From the NCBI RefSeq assembly GCF_022900255.1, contig NZ_JALIRM010000012.1:124001-188000 (forward strand): DNA of 64,000 nucleotides, given 5' to 3'. The position numbers and the translations under genes were made by a program. The notes below the pieces were generated by a model. The model had not been told where the DNA came from. It ran no database searches and worked only from the letters and a program-made list of their open reading frames with translations. Shown one piece after another: positions 1-7,854 of this stretch. Source of the DNA: Lederbergia wuyishanensis. Its GTDB lineage: Bacteria > Bacillota > Bacilli > Bacillales > Bacillaceae_C. The number at the start of each line of letters is the position of its first letter. Within the stretch, counting starts at the first letter, position 1.

Positions 1-1278
1 TTAGAGGAAAATGAAATTCCTGTTTTTATACAACAACATTTAAAAGAAGTTGAGATGGAAGATAAAAAGATTAAAAGAATCACGATGGAAAATGGGAATG
101 TTTTTATTGGGCATATGTTTGTAGATGCGAGCTATGAAGGGGATTTAATGGCTAAAGCTGGGGTCAGCTATTTTGTTGGGCGTGAATCGAATGCTACATA
201 CAACGAGACATACAACGGTGTCCAATTTGGTCATCCTCATCATAAATTCGAAGCTCCTATTGATCCTTATGTTATAGAAGGGAAAAAAGAAAGCGGTTTA
301 TTACTTGGAATTTCTGAACCGGAATTGCAAGAAATTGAGCCTCAAGGTCAAGGAGATAAACGAATCCAGGCTTATAATTTTAGAATATGTTTAACACAAA
401 ATATAGAAAACCGTATTCCTTTTCCAAAGCCGCCAAATTATGATCCTAATCAGTACACGCTTTTACTAAGGTATATTCATGCAGGTGTGTGGGATGCGAT
501 GAACTTACATACAATGCTGCCCAATGGAAAAACAGATTTGAATAACTATGGTGGCATTTCAACCGATTATATTGGGATGAATTATGAATGGCCTGAAGGA
601 AGTTACGAAACACGAGAAAGGATTTTCCAAGACCATTTTAATTATAATTTAGGCATGCTCTATTTTTTAGCGTATGATCCACAAGTACCAATACATATAC
701 GCAATGAAGTAGAGAAATGGGGATTGCCGAAAGACGAATTTATGGATACCGGACATTGGCCACCCCAGCTATATATACGTGAAAGTAGGCGGATGATTTC
801 CGATTATGTCATGACCGATCATAATTGCTTAGGTCAATCAGTGGTCGATGATTCTATTGGTCTCGCTTCCTATCAAATGGATTCCCATCATTGTAGACGA
901 GTTGTAATTGATGGCAAGTGTGTGAATGAAGGGGATGTTGAGATTCCAATCAATCCCTATCCTGTCTCCTATCGCTCGATAAGACCACGAGAGGAAGAGT
1001 GTGCAAATTTACTCGTTCCTGTTTGCTTATCATCGTCCCATATCGCATTCGGATCGATTAGAATGGAGCCTGCATTTATGATTTTAGGTCAATCTGCGGG
1101 AATAGCGGCAAGTATTGCATTTAAAAATAACACGACAATACAAGATGTCCAGTATATCAATTTAAGAAATGAATTAATTAAAGTAAATCAAGTTCTAGAA
1201 TGGGATTCAACGATAGAAGATAATCCATTCGAAAGAATGAAGGAGACGTTTGGAAAAGATAGTAAGAAAGAACAATAA
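1..1278 (+). CDS. FAD-dependent oxidoreductase, C-terminal part (cut by window edge)
   Basis: The frame is open from base 1 and continues in frame upstream of the first internal ATG at 55, so the true start lies left of the window. The visible 425 residues resemble the C-terminal part of the FAD-dependent oxidoreductase family PF12831: a VDASYEGDLMAKAG segment near the start, an ESRRMISDYVMT stretch in the middle, and a GSIRMEPAFMILGQSAGIAA segment that in this family helps bind FAD. The N-terminal dinucleotide-binding motif is outside the window. A second protein of the same broad family lies at 13419-14966. Substrate unknown; the neighbouring sugar-uptake genes suggest a sugar or sugar-derived compound (inference). 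Confidence 0.8.
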   Translation, partial: LEENEIPVFIQQHLKEVEMEDKKIKRITMENGNVFIGHMFVDASYEGDLMAKAGVSYFVGRESNATYNETYNGVQFGHPHHKFEAPIDPYVIEGKKESGLLLGISEPELQEIEPQGQGDKRIQAYNFRICLTQNIENRIPFPKPPNYDPNQYTLLLRYIHAGVWDAMNLHTMLPNGKTDLNNYGGISTDYIGMNYEWPEGSYETRERIFQDHFNYNLGMLYFLAYDPQVPIHIRNEVEKWGLPKDEFMDTGHWPPQLYIRESRRMISDYVMTDHNCLGQSVVDDSIGLASYQMDSHHCRRVVIDGKCVNEGDVEIPINPYPVSYRSIRPREEECANLLVPVCLSSSHIAFGSIRMEPAFMILGQSAGIAASIAFKNNTTIQDVQYINLRNELIKVNQVLEWDSTIEDNPFERMKETFGKDSKKEQ

Positions 1279-1301
1279 TCTGGTCTTAACTGCAATTAAT
1301 T

Positions 1302-1631
1302 TTAAAAATTTTTATAAATTTTATTTAGTTTTTCGTTAAACAAGTCCATATGAACAATACGGGCTTCACGAATATATTCCTTGCCTTCTACAAATAAAAG
1401 CAGAACAGGAACAGTGAAAATCGAAAATCTTCCAGCGACCTCTTTCACTTCATCTGCATTGATGTGGCCAAGCTTAATATCTGGATATTGTTCCATCAAT
1501 TTTAGAACTTGTGGTTTTAATCCATGACACACACTGCAATTAGGACGGGAAATATATAAGAAGGTTAATTGATTTTCTAGAATAAATGCTTCTATTTCTT
1601 CCATAGAATGAAGCTTTATAAATTCTCGCAT
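1302..1631 (-). CDS. Thioredoxin-like protein
   Basis: A 109-residue thioredoxin-fold protein with a C32-S-V-C35 redox motif preceded by a beta strand (LTFLYISRP) and followed by the TVP segment carrying the cis-proline. It probably does thiol-disulfide exchange in the cytoplasm, since no signal peptide is visible. The start is placed at 1631 because GTGAGG lies 8 bases upstream; an in-frame ATG at 1691 would add 20 residues but has no convincing ribosome binding site. It is convergent with the FAD oxidoreductase, with only 23 bases between the two stop codons. Confidence 0.82.
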   Translation of the reverse strand: MREFIKLHSMEEIEAFILENQLTFLYISRPNCSVCHGLKPQVLKLMEQYPDIKLGHINADEVKEVAGRFSIFTVPVLLLFVEGKEYIREARIVHMDLFNEKLNKIYKNF

Positions 1632-1879
1632 TTTCTGATCCTCACTTTCTAAAACAAATGATAGCATATCGAACGTATGTATACACATCACACTCTTTTT
1701 AATATTTGATTCGATATATTTTCATTACAAGGATAAAAGCTATCTAGAACGTATATGTTTACCTAAATAACAGCTAATTATAATCTGCAATACTTTACAG
1801 TGATTGTTTTATTCAACAGTTAATAAAAATAAGGTTTGATGATAGTTTTATATAAAAATAAAATCGAAAGAGGGATTCG

Positions 1880-2980
1880 ATGAACGGAGCAAGAAATCAA
1901 GTAAATGTTGGAAATCTAGATCGTAATATGCAACCCCTGCTAGTTAAAGATGATGGAATGAACTGGCTTGATCCTAAACAGTCTCCTTTTTGTATTAATG
2001 GATTTGCTTGGATTAACGAAGAGAAGATCTATCGTAGATTGCCTTTAAAACCACAGTACGATATTACTGAACCAGTTGACATTTTAGCTGATTCTACTGC
2101 AGGTGGACAGATTCGCTTTCGAACAAATACGAGGAAATTAGCAATCAAAGTGACACTAAAAGGAAAAGCAAATATGTTCCACATGCCTGCCACAGGCCAA
2201 TGTGGGTTTGATTGTTATATTGGTGAACCAGGAGAGCAGGTTTTTTGTAGTGTATCGAGGTATGAACATACCGAAGATCATTATGAGGTCGTATTATTTG
2301 AGAGAGCGAATCAAAGTATGCTTTCAATCACTTTACATTTTCCGCTTTATCAAGGGGTAGATGAAGTCATTATAGGTATCGATGCAGAGGCGAGTGTTTT
2401 AGCACCACCCAATTATAAGGATGAGAAAAAGCTTATCTTTTATGGAACTTCAATCCTTCAAGGGGGCTGCGCTTCACGTCCTGGCATGGCATATACAAAC
2501 ATTATGAGTAGAAGAATCAATAGGGAGTTTATTAATCTAGGATTTTCGGGAAATGGTAAGGGCGAGGCAAATATGGCTCGTATCATACGTGAAATTGATA
2601 ATCCTGGTTGTCTCGTTTTAGATTATGAGCCTAACTGTGTCAGTACTGAGTTATATAAAGAAACGCTTCCTCGCTTTATTCAGATTTACCGTGAAAAACA
2701 TCCAGAAATCCCAATATTGGTCGTTTCTAAATTTCCGTATGCACAAGAAATAATTGATCCACAACTTTATCGTGAACGACTCGAGCGATTAGAATTTCAA
2801 AATCTTCTAATACTACGTTTACAGCAAGAAGGAGATACAAATATTTATTTTTACGATGGGACAGATTTACTCGGGGAGCAGTGGCAAGAAAAAACAGTCG
2901 ACGGTACCCATCCTACTGACTTAGGCTTCTTAAGCATGGCTAATAACTTATCACCCGTTGTAGAAAAAATAATGATTTAA
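1880..2980 (+). CDS. SGNH/GDSL-type hydrolase (probable carbohydrate esterase)
   Basis: A 366-residue protein with an N-terminal beta-rich domain (about residues 1-180) and a C-terminal SGNH hydrolase domain. Block I reads FYGTSILQGGCASRPG, with the nucleophilic Ser in G-T-S rather than G-D-S. Block II is NLGFSGNGKGE with the oxyanion Gly, and DGTHPTDLGF near the C-terminus carries the Asp-His pair. The family typically deacetylates polysaccharides or oligosaccharides. No signal peptide is visible, so it may act on imported sugars. The start follows GAGGGATTCG. It is a single-gene unit ending at the hairpin at 2984-3031. Confidence 0.8.
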   Translation: MNGARNQVNVGNLDRNMQPLLVKDDGMNWLDPKQSPFCINGFAWINEEKIYRRLPLKPQYDITEPVDILADSTAGGQIRFRTNTRKLAIKVTLKGKANMFHMPATGQCGFDCYIGEPGEQVFCSVSRYEHTEDHYEVVLFERANQSMLSITLHFPLYQGVDEVIIGIDAEASVLAPPNYKDEKKLIFYGTSILQGGCASRPGMAYTNIMSRRINREFINLGFSGNGKGEANMARIIREIDNPGCLVLDYEPNCVSTELYKETLPRFIQIYREKHPEIPILVVSKFPYAQEIIDPQLYRERLERLEFQNLLILRLQQEGDTNIYFYDGTDLLGEQWQEKTVDGTHPTDLGFLSMANNLSPVVEKIMI

Positions 2981-2983
2981 TTC

Positions 2984-3035
2984 TGAGAAAGCAGCAGAGC
3001 TTAATTTAGTAAGCCTTGCAGCTTTCTTTTTTGAA
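2984..3035 (+). terminator. Rho-independent terminator after SGNH hydrolase
   Basis: An imperfect 16-bp stem (13 of 16 positions pair), from GAAAGC near 2987 to GCTTTC near 3026, is followed by a run of T. Confidence 0.7.
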
Positions 3036-3143
3036 GATTTTTTATTCCTTATACATCAGAAAAATTGAAAATGCCTATGCTATAATCAACAAATAAGGTA
3101 CTAGACAGAAACAACTAAGTAATACTGTAGGGAGGATTTTGCT

Positions 3144-3797
3144 ATGGAAATGAATGGCTTTCTAGGAGGCTTATATAAATTAGGGGAATGGATTATTCGT
3201 CTCGTCTATGTAAATATCCTTTGGATTTTATTTATTTTGGTTGGTGGAATAGCCCTAGGAATTATGCCCTCTACAGCAGCCTTGTTTGCGATCATGCGCA
3301 AATGGATGATAGGTGACGAAAATCTCCCCGTCTTCAAGACATACTGGCATTCATATAAAAAAGAATTTACTCAATCGAATATTATTGGTCTTATATTGGG
3401 TATTCTGTTACTCATCTTTTACATTGATTATCGAGTTATATTAATTTCTCAAGGAGCATCCTTTCAAATACTAGCACTTTTCCTTATTATCATTTTATTT
3501 TTATTTACTTTAATGTGCCTATATATATTTCCTGTTTTTGTAAGTTATGAGTTGAAGCTAGTTCAATATTTTAAATATAGCTTTTTATTTGCTTTTGCAA
3601 GTCCACTTTCAACAGTATTTATGATTATCGGCCTTTTCTTTTCATGTATTTTAGCGATTATTGTGCCAGGGTTAATTGTATTCCTAGGAGTCAGTGCACC
3701 TGCGTTTATTATAATGGCATCCGCAAACCGCGCTTTTGAAAAAGTAAAACACAAAGTACAACAGCATCCTGCTCATCAGGATACAACTAATTTGTAA
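3144..3797 (+). CDS. YesL/DUF624-family membrane protein
   Basis: A 217-residue hydrophobic protein with five to six predicted membrane segments, for example VNILWILFILVGGIALG, NIIGLILGILLLIFYI and LALFLIIILFLFTLMCLYIF. It contains the PSTAALFAIMRKW stretch typical of DUF624/YesL proteins, which are usually encoded beside LplABC-type sugar transporters and AraC regulators; their biochemical role is unknown. The start follows GGGAGG. The gene precedes the solute-binding protein gene by 401 bases and has its own terminator, so it is probably a separate transcript. Confidence 0.85.
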   Translation: MEMNGFLGGLYKLGEWIIRLVYVNILWILFILVGGIALGIMPSTAALFAIMRKWMIGDENLPVFKTYWHSYKKEFTQSNIIGLILGILLLIFYIDYRVILISQGASFQILALFLIIILFLFTLMCLYIFPVFVSYELKLVQYFKYSFLFAFASPLSTVFMIIGLFFSCILAIIVPGLIVFLGVSAPAFIIMASANRAFEKVKHKVQQHPAHQDTTNL

Positions 3798-3811
3798 AAA
3801 AATTTCTATTG

Positions 3812-3849
3812 TGAGGTCGTCATTTTATAAAAAAGATGACCTTATTTTT
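3812..3849 (+). terminator. Rho-independent terminator after yesL-like gene
   Basis: The arms AGGTCGTC and GATGACCT (8 bp with one G-U pair) are separated by about 13 bases and followed by TTATTTTTG. Confidence 0.7.
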
Positions 3850-3862
3850 GTTTGCGCTTACA
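3849..3862 (+). promoter_or_regulatory. CcpA cre site
   Basis: The minus strand reads TGTAAGCGCAAACA, which fits the cre consensus TGWAANCGNWNNCA at every fixed position. It lies 336 bases upstream of the solute-binding protein gene, in the 401-base intergenic gap. CcpA-mediated carbon catabolite control of the uptake operon is a reasonable inference, but the operon promoter has not been located with certainty and the site is well upstream of the best candidate. Confidence 0.65.
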
Positions 3863-4043
3863 CTTTTTATTGAGTTTTCGCAAATTATTTTACAAAAAAA
3901 TAATGAATCAAGAAACTGCTGATGTTATTGATTTCCACCTATTTATCATTTTCCACCCTTGTCCTAAACGTTGATACGAAAAGGTTTTTAATGTTTTATA
4001 GATATCTTTCCATATCTAATACAGAGTGAGTGAAAACCATTTG

Positions 4044-4073
4044 TTTACAAATTGCAACTGATAATTTTATAGT
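4044..4073 (+). promoter_or_regulatory. Candidate sigma-A promoter of the sugar uptake operon
   Basis: TTTACA at 4044 and TATAGT at 4068, with an 18-base spacer, lie 125 bases upstream of the solute-binding protein start. This is the best -35/-10 pair I found in the 3798-4198 gap. The match is moderate and the leader between promoter and gene is unexplained. Confidence 0.4.
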
Positions 4074-4198
4074 TGAGTTGCCTGCCAAAGGTGGTGACTA
4101 CTATAAATATGATCAATGTTATGTGATCTTATTTTAAAAAATTTCGCCTAAAACAGGCAAAAAGAAAAGTTGTAAAAATACAAAAGGGAGGAAATTAA

Positions 4199-5821
4199 AT
4201 GCTAGGTCGATTATCGAAATTGTTATTTGTTTTACTTCTTGTCTTTGGCATTTTTGCAGGTTGTAGTAATTCCGGAGAAAAAACAGGCGGTGGAACTGAT
4301 AATCAAAATGAAAGCGGAAACAATTCCGGAAATAGTAATGGTTCTGAAGAACAAGTAAATGAAAGCACAGAAGACTATGGTGATACTGGAGGTATCAAAT
4401 TACCTATAGTTGATAAACCTGTAGAAATTACTTGGATGCTTGTAAGTGATGTAAGCAACTTAAAGGATAAAGCCGTCATTAAAGAAATTGAAAAGAGAAC
4501 GGGAATTAAGCTGAATATACAAGCGTATTCATCTGGAACTTATAGCGAAAAATTAAATACAGTTGTTGCATCAGGGCAACTTCCAGACATTTGGCATGGT
4601 TTACCTGTTGCAAAGGTAAATGAGCTTGGCCAAAAAGGTGCAGTCGTTGCCATTAATGAGTATTTAGATGAACTTCCTAACTATAAGAAATTGTACGCTG
4701 AAGAAAATGACTGGGTAATGAAATCCTTCTCTGATGATAAAGGCAATATGTATACATGGCCAATATATGGTGTAAACCGCGATGTTAATCACGGATTCTT
4801 ATATCGTAAAGATATTTTTGAAAAAATTGGTATAGAGATATGGAACAATACAGACGAATTCTATGAGGCGTTGAAAAAACTAAAGGCAGAATATCCGGAT
4901 TCCGCCCCTTATGCGTCTAAAACAGCCGAATTTATTTATAGAGACTGGGGATTCGGTTGGGGGATTACGGGAGCCCAATATCCAGCTTACTATGATGAAT
5001 CTGATAAGACGTGGAAATTCCAATTTACAGATCCAAAACATAAAGAGATGTTGGACTTTATGAAAAAATTATATAATGAGGGATTACTAGATAAGGAGTT
5101 TATTACAGATACGGAAGCTTCTTGGACAACAAAAATGACTACTGGAAAATCATTCGTAACCTTTGACTGGATTGGAAGACTTGACATGTTCTACGAACAA
5201 GTAAAAGCTGAGAATCCAGAGTATGATCTACGTTACGGTAACCCGGTAGGACCAGAAAATTCAATCCGCAGCTTAGACAAAATTGCTAATTGGGGACACA
5301 CTGTTACGAAGAATGATAAGAGTGAAATCGCTTTAAAACTACTTGATTACTTATCTAGCCCGTCTGGTGCAGAGTTAATCATGGTTGGTGTTAAGGACGA
5401 AATCTACAAAGAGGACGGAGATGGAAAAGTTACGTATCCAGACTTAAATCTTGACGTCGTTGGTATAAAAGATTTGGAAAACCAATATGGTATGTGGGTA
5501 GAAGGAATGTACCTACGTGCAGATGATCGCAGTGTGTATTTTAATTACACTGAAAAAGAACAAGAGGCTCAGGACTTGATGCAGGGTAAAATGCAGCCAC
5601 TTGATCCTATCTTGAAGTTTAATGACAAAGAAAATGATACTATAGCAAAATTACAACCGAACTTATTAACGGCGGGAATTGAATTCAGCACAAAATACGT
5701 GATGACCAAATCTTATGGTGATAAGGAATGGGATGCTTGGCTTGAAGAAGCAAAACGTTTAAAGGTGGACGATTTTATCCAAGTCTACAACGATGCACAG
5801 AAGCGTTTTGACAGTGAATAA
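4199..5821 (+). CDS. Extracellular solute-binding lipoprotein of a sugar ABC transporter (LplA/YtcQ-like)
   Basis: A 540-residue lipoprotein. The signal peptide ends in a lipobox (FAGC) with Cys22 as the lipidation site, followed by a low-complexity Gly/Asn/Ser linker (about residues 23-60) that tethers the binding domain to the membrane. The rest is a family-1 type solute-binding fold with KLNTVVASGQLPDIW and GEYL-like WVEGMYL segments. The length fits LplA/YtcQ proteins, which capture oligosaccharides. The start has AAGGGAGG upstream. It is the first gene of the operon running to the two permeases; no ATPase is encoded here, so a shared MsmX-type ATPase is expected (family knowledge). Confidence 0.88.
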   Translation: MLGRLSKLLFVLLLVFGIFAGCSNSGEKTGGGTDNQNESGNNSGNSNGSEEQVNESTEDYGDTGGIKLPIVDKPVEITWMLVSDVSNLKDKAVIKEIEKRTGIKLNIQAYSSGTYSEKLNTVVASGQLPDIWHGLPVAKVNELGQKGAVVAINEYLDELPNYKKLYAEENDWVMKSFSDDKGNMYTWPIYGVNRDVNHGFLYRKDIFEKIGIEIWNNTDEFYEALKKLKAEYPDSAPYASKTAEFIYRDWGFGWGITGAQYPAYYDESDKTWKFQFTDPKHKEMLDFMKKLYNEGLLDKEFITDTEASWTTKMTTGKSFVTFDWIGRLDMFYEQVKAENPEYDLRYGNPVGPENSIRSLDKIANWGHTVTKNDKSEIALKLLDYLSSPSGAELIMVGVKDEIYKEDGDGKVTYPDLNLDVVGIKDLENQYGMWVEGMYLRADDRSVYFNYTEKEQEAQDLMQGKMQPLDPILKFNDKENDTIAKLQPNLLTAGIEFSTKYVMTKSYGDKEWDAWLEEAKRLKVDDFIQVYNDAQKRFDSE

Positions 5822-5843
5822 TGCAGTAAAACGTCAGTAGAGA

Positions 5844-5944
5844 TTGCCCCCTGGATAAGGGTTGGAAAAGCGTAACAGTCCTTTATTCCTCACGATTAGG
5901 CGGAACACTTTTAAATAAAGAGTTCCGTCTGCACAAAGGGGCAA
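5844..5944 (+). other. Structured spacer between binding-protein and permease genes
   Basis: Outer arms TTGCCCC (5844-5850) and GGGGCAA (5938-5944) are perfectly complementary and enclose a local hairpin at 5899-5929 (GGCGGAAC with GTTCCGTC, one G-U pair, plus an inner CTTT/AAAG stem). There is no T run. Such hairpins after binding-protein genes commonly stabilise the upstream mRNA and lower permease expression; that role is inference. Confidence 0.5.
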
Positions 5945-5972
5945 ACTTTATGCTTAATTGGGAGGGACCAGT

Positions 5973-6938
5973 TTGCCAAAAACATATTCAGAGACTCATA
6001 ACACTCAACTTAAACAACCAGAGCCATCACGTTGGGTCTCTATATTTAGACATATCAAACGAGATCGACAATTGTTGCTGTTATTTATCCCATGTATTGT
6101 CTTTTTTGCACTTTTTCGATATGGCCCAATGTATGGATTAATTATCGCCTTCAAGAATTATGATGTTTGGTCAGGGATTACGGGAAGTGAATGGGTAGGA
6201 TTAGAGCACTTTCGCACTTTTTTCTCAAGTCCTGATTTCTTTAAACTTTTTAAAAATACAATTCTATTAGGCTTTTATACGTTACTAATTGGATTCCCGT
6301 TTCCGATTATTTTTGCCATTCTCTTGAATGAAGTTCGCATACTTTGGTTCAAAAAGTCGATCCAAACAGTCAGCTTTTTACCTTCATTTTTGTCTATCGT
6401 TATTGTCAGCAGTATGCTGATTGACTTTCTATCTCCTAGTAGCGGGATTATTAATGATATTATCGCTGCACTCGGATTTGAGAAAATTTACTTTCTAGTT
6501 GAACCAAGCTGGTTCCGTACGGTTTATATCGGATCTGATATTTGGCAGTTAATGGGATATGAATCCATTCTTTATTTAGCAGCAATCGCTGGAATAAGCC
6601 CAGACCTTTATGAAGCAGCTAAGGTAGATGGTGCGACAAGATGGGACCGAATCCGCTATATTACCTTGCCAGGATTAATGCCGACCATATTAATTTTATT
6701 CATTATAAAGGCAGGAAATATGTTCAGAATTGGATTTGAAAAAATCTTATTAATCTACAACCCAATGACATATGAGGTTGCTGATGTATTTTCTACTTAT
6801 GTATATCGGCAAGGATTACTTCAAGCGAATTATAGCTATGCAGCTGCAGTTGGTTTGTTTGAAGGGATTATCGCATTGGTCATGCTATTAATTGCCAATT
6901 TGTTAAGTAGAAGGCTTGGAGGTAAAAGTTTATGGTAG
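5973..6938 (+). CDS. Sugar ABC transporter permease (LplB-like)
   Basis: A 321-residue integral membrane permease with about six membrane segments and the binding-protein-dependent EAA loop (YEAAKVDGATRWDRIRYITL) that contacts the ATPase. The start is placed at TTG 5973 because GGGAGGG lies 6 bases upstream; the longer frame from TTG 5958 would bury that site. It pairs with the next gene to form the transmembrane channel. It overlaps the following gene by 7 bases, which indicates translational coupling. Confidence 0.87.
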   Translation: MPKTYSETHNTQLKQPEPSRWVSIFRHIKRDRQLLLLFIPCIVFFALFRYGPMYGLIIAFKNYDVWSGITGSEWVGLEHFRTFFSSPDFFKLFKNTILLGFYTLLIGFPFPIIFAILLNEVRILWFKKSIQTVSFLPSFLSIVIVSSMLIDFLSPSSGIINDIIAALGFEKIYFLVEPSWFRTVYIGSDIWQLMGYESILYLAAIAGISPDLYEAAKVDGATRWDRIRYITLPGLMPTILILFIIKAGNMFRIGFEKILLIYNPMTYEVADVFSTYVYRQGLLQANYSYAAAVGLFEGIIALVMLLIANLLSRRLGGKSLW

Positions 6939-7795
6939 GAGAAAAGCGTTTTACAATTTTTACCGTTATAAATACGATCATCCTAAGCGCTATTGGAATA
7001 GCAATTTTATATCCTATCTTTTATATTGTCGCCGTATCTTTTAGTGAGACGAGTCAGGTCGTGCAAGGGAATGTATGGTTGTTGCCAAAAGGATTTAACT
7101 TAGACGCTTATAAAGAAATATTAAGTCAAAATAAAATCCCTAAAGCCTATTTAAATACGATTATTTATACAGGACTCGGAACGACGATAAATTTATTAAT
7201 GACAGCTATTGCCGCCTATCCTTTATCAAGGGTTAATTTTTTTGGAAGAAAATTTTTTATGCTCGCTATCGTTTTAACGATGTTCTTTAATGGAGGAATG
7301 ATTCCGACTTATGTTCTTGTTCAAAGTCTAGGCATGATTGATACGATTTGGGCAATCGTCATTCCAAATACTATTTGGACCATTGAATTGCTTATTTTGA
7401 AGAGCTTCTTTGAGAGTATGCCTGAATCACTTCGTGAGTCTGCCATCATTGATGGGGCATCGGAGTTTAGAATTCTGTTCAGCATCATGATTCCACTCTC
7501 CAAACCAGCTCTAGCATCAATCGGACTATTCTATTTTATGGGACATTGGAATAGTTATTTCCTACCTATGATTTACTTGAATGATTCAGCAAAATATCCA
7601 CTACAAGTCATTTTGCGGGATATGCTGATTTTCGCAAATAACGAAAATGAAAGTCTAATTGACAAAGCTGCTTTGGCACCTGAAGCATTAAAAAATGCGA
7701 CCATTTTCATAAGTATGATTCCTGTTTTAATTATCTATCCATTTGCCCAAAAGTACTTTGCAAAAGGGGTAATGTTAGGTTCTGAGAAGGGATAA
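6932..7795 (+). CDS. Sugar ABC transporter permease (LplC-like)
   Basis: A 287-residue permease of the MalG/LplC type with six membrane segments and the EAA loop (PESLRESAIIDGASEFRILF). GGAGG lies 8 bases before the ATG, inside the end of the preceding gene. It completes the two-permease importer with the lipoprotein at 4199. The conserved FNGGMIPTYVLVQSLG segment is typical of permeases partnering LplA/YtcQ proteins. It is followed by a long hairpin rather than a clear terminator. Confidence 0.87.
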   Translation: MVGEKRFTIFTVINTIILSAIGIAILYPIFYIVAVSFSETSQVVQGNVWLLPKGFNLDAYKEILSQNKIPKAYLNTIIYTGLGTTINLLMTAIAAYPLSRVNFFGRKFFMLAIVLTMFFNGGMIPTYVLVQSLGMIDTIWAIVIPNTIWTIELLILKSFFESMPESLRESAIIDGASEFRILFSIMIPLSKPALASIGLFYFMGHWNSYFLPMIYLNDSAKYPLQVILRDMLIFANNENESLIDKAALAPEALKNATIFISMIPVLIIYPFAQKYFAKGVMLGSEKG

Positions 7796-7803
7796 TAAAG
7801 GGG

Positions 7804-7840
7804 CATATCGAATGTAGTAAGTATTATTACATTCGATATG
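7804..7840 (+). repeat. Perfect 13-bp inverted repeat before the AraC regulator
   Basis: CATATCGAATGTA (7804-7816) and its exact reverse complement (7828-7840) flank an 11-base loop. No T run follows; instead the ribosome binding site GGGGTG of the regulator starts three bases later. It could be an RNA hairpin separating expression of transporter and regulator, or a DNA operator (inference). Confidence 0.6.
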
Positions 7841-7854
7841 ACGGGGTGTTACAA

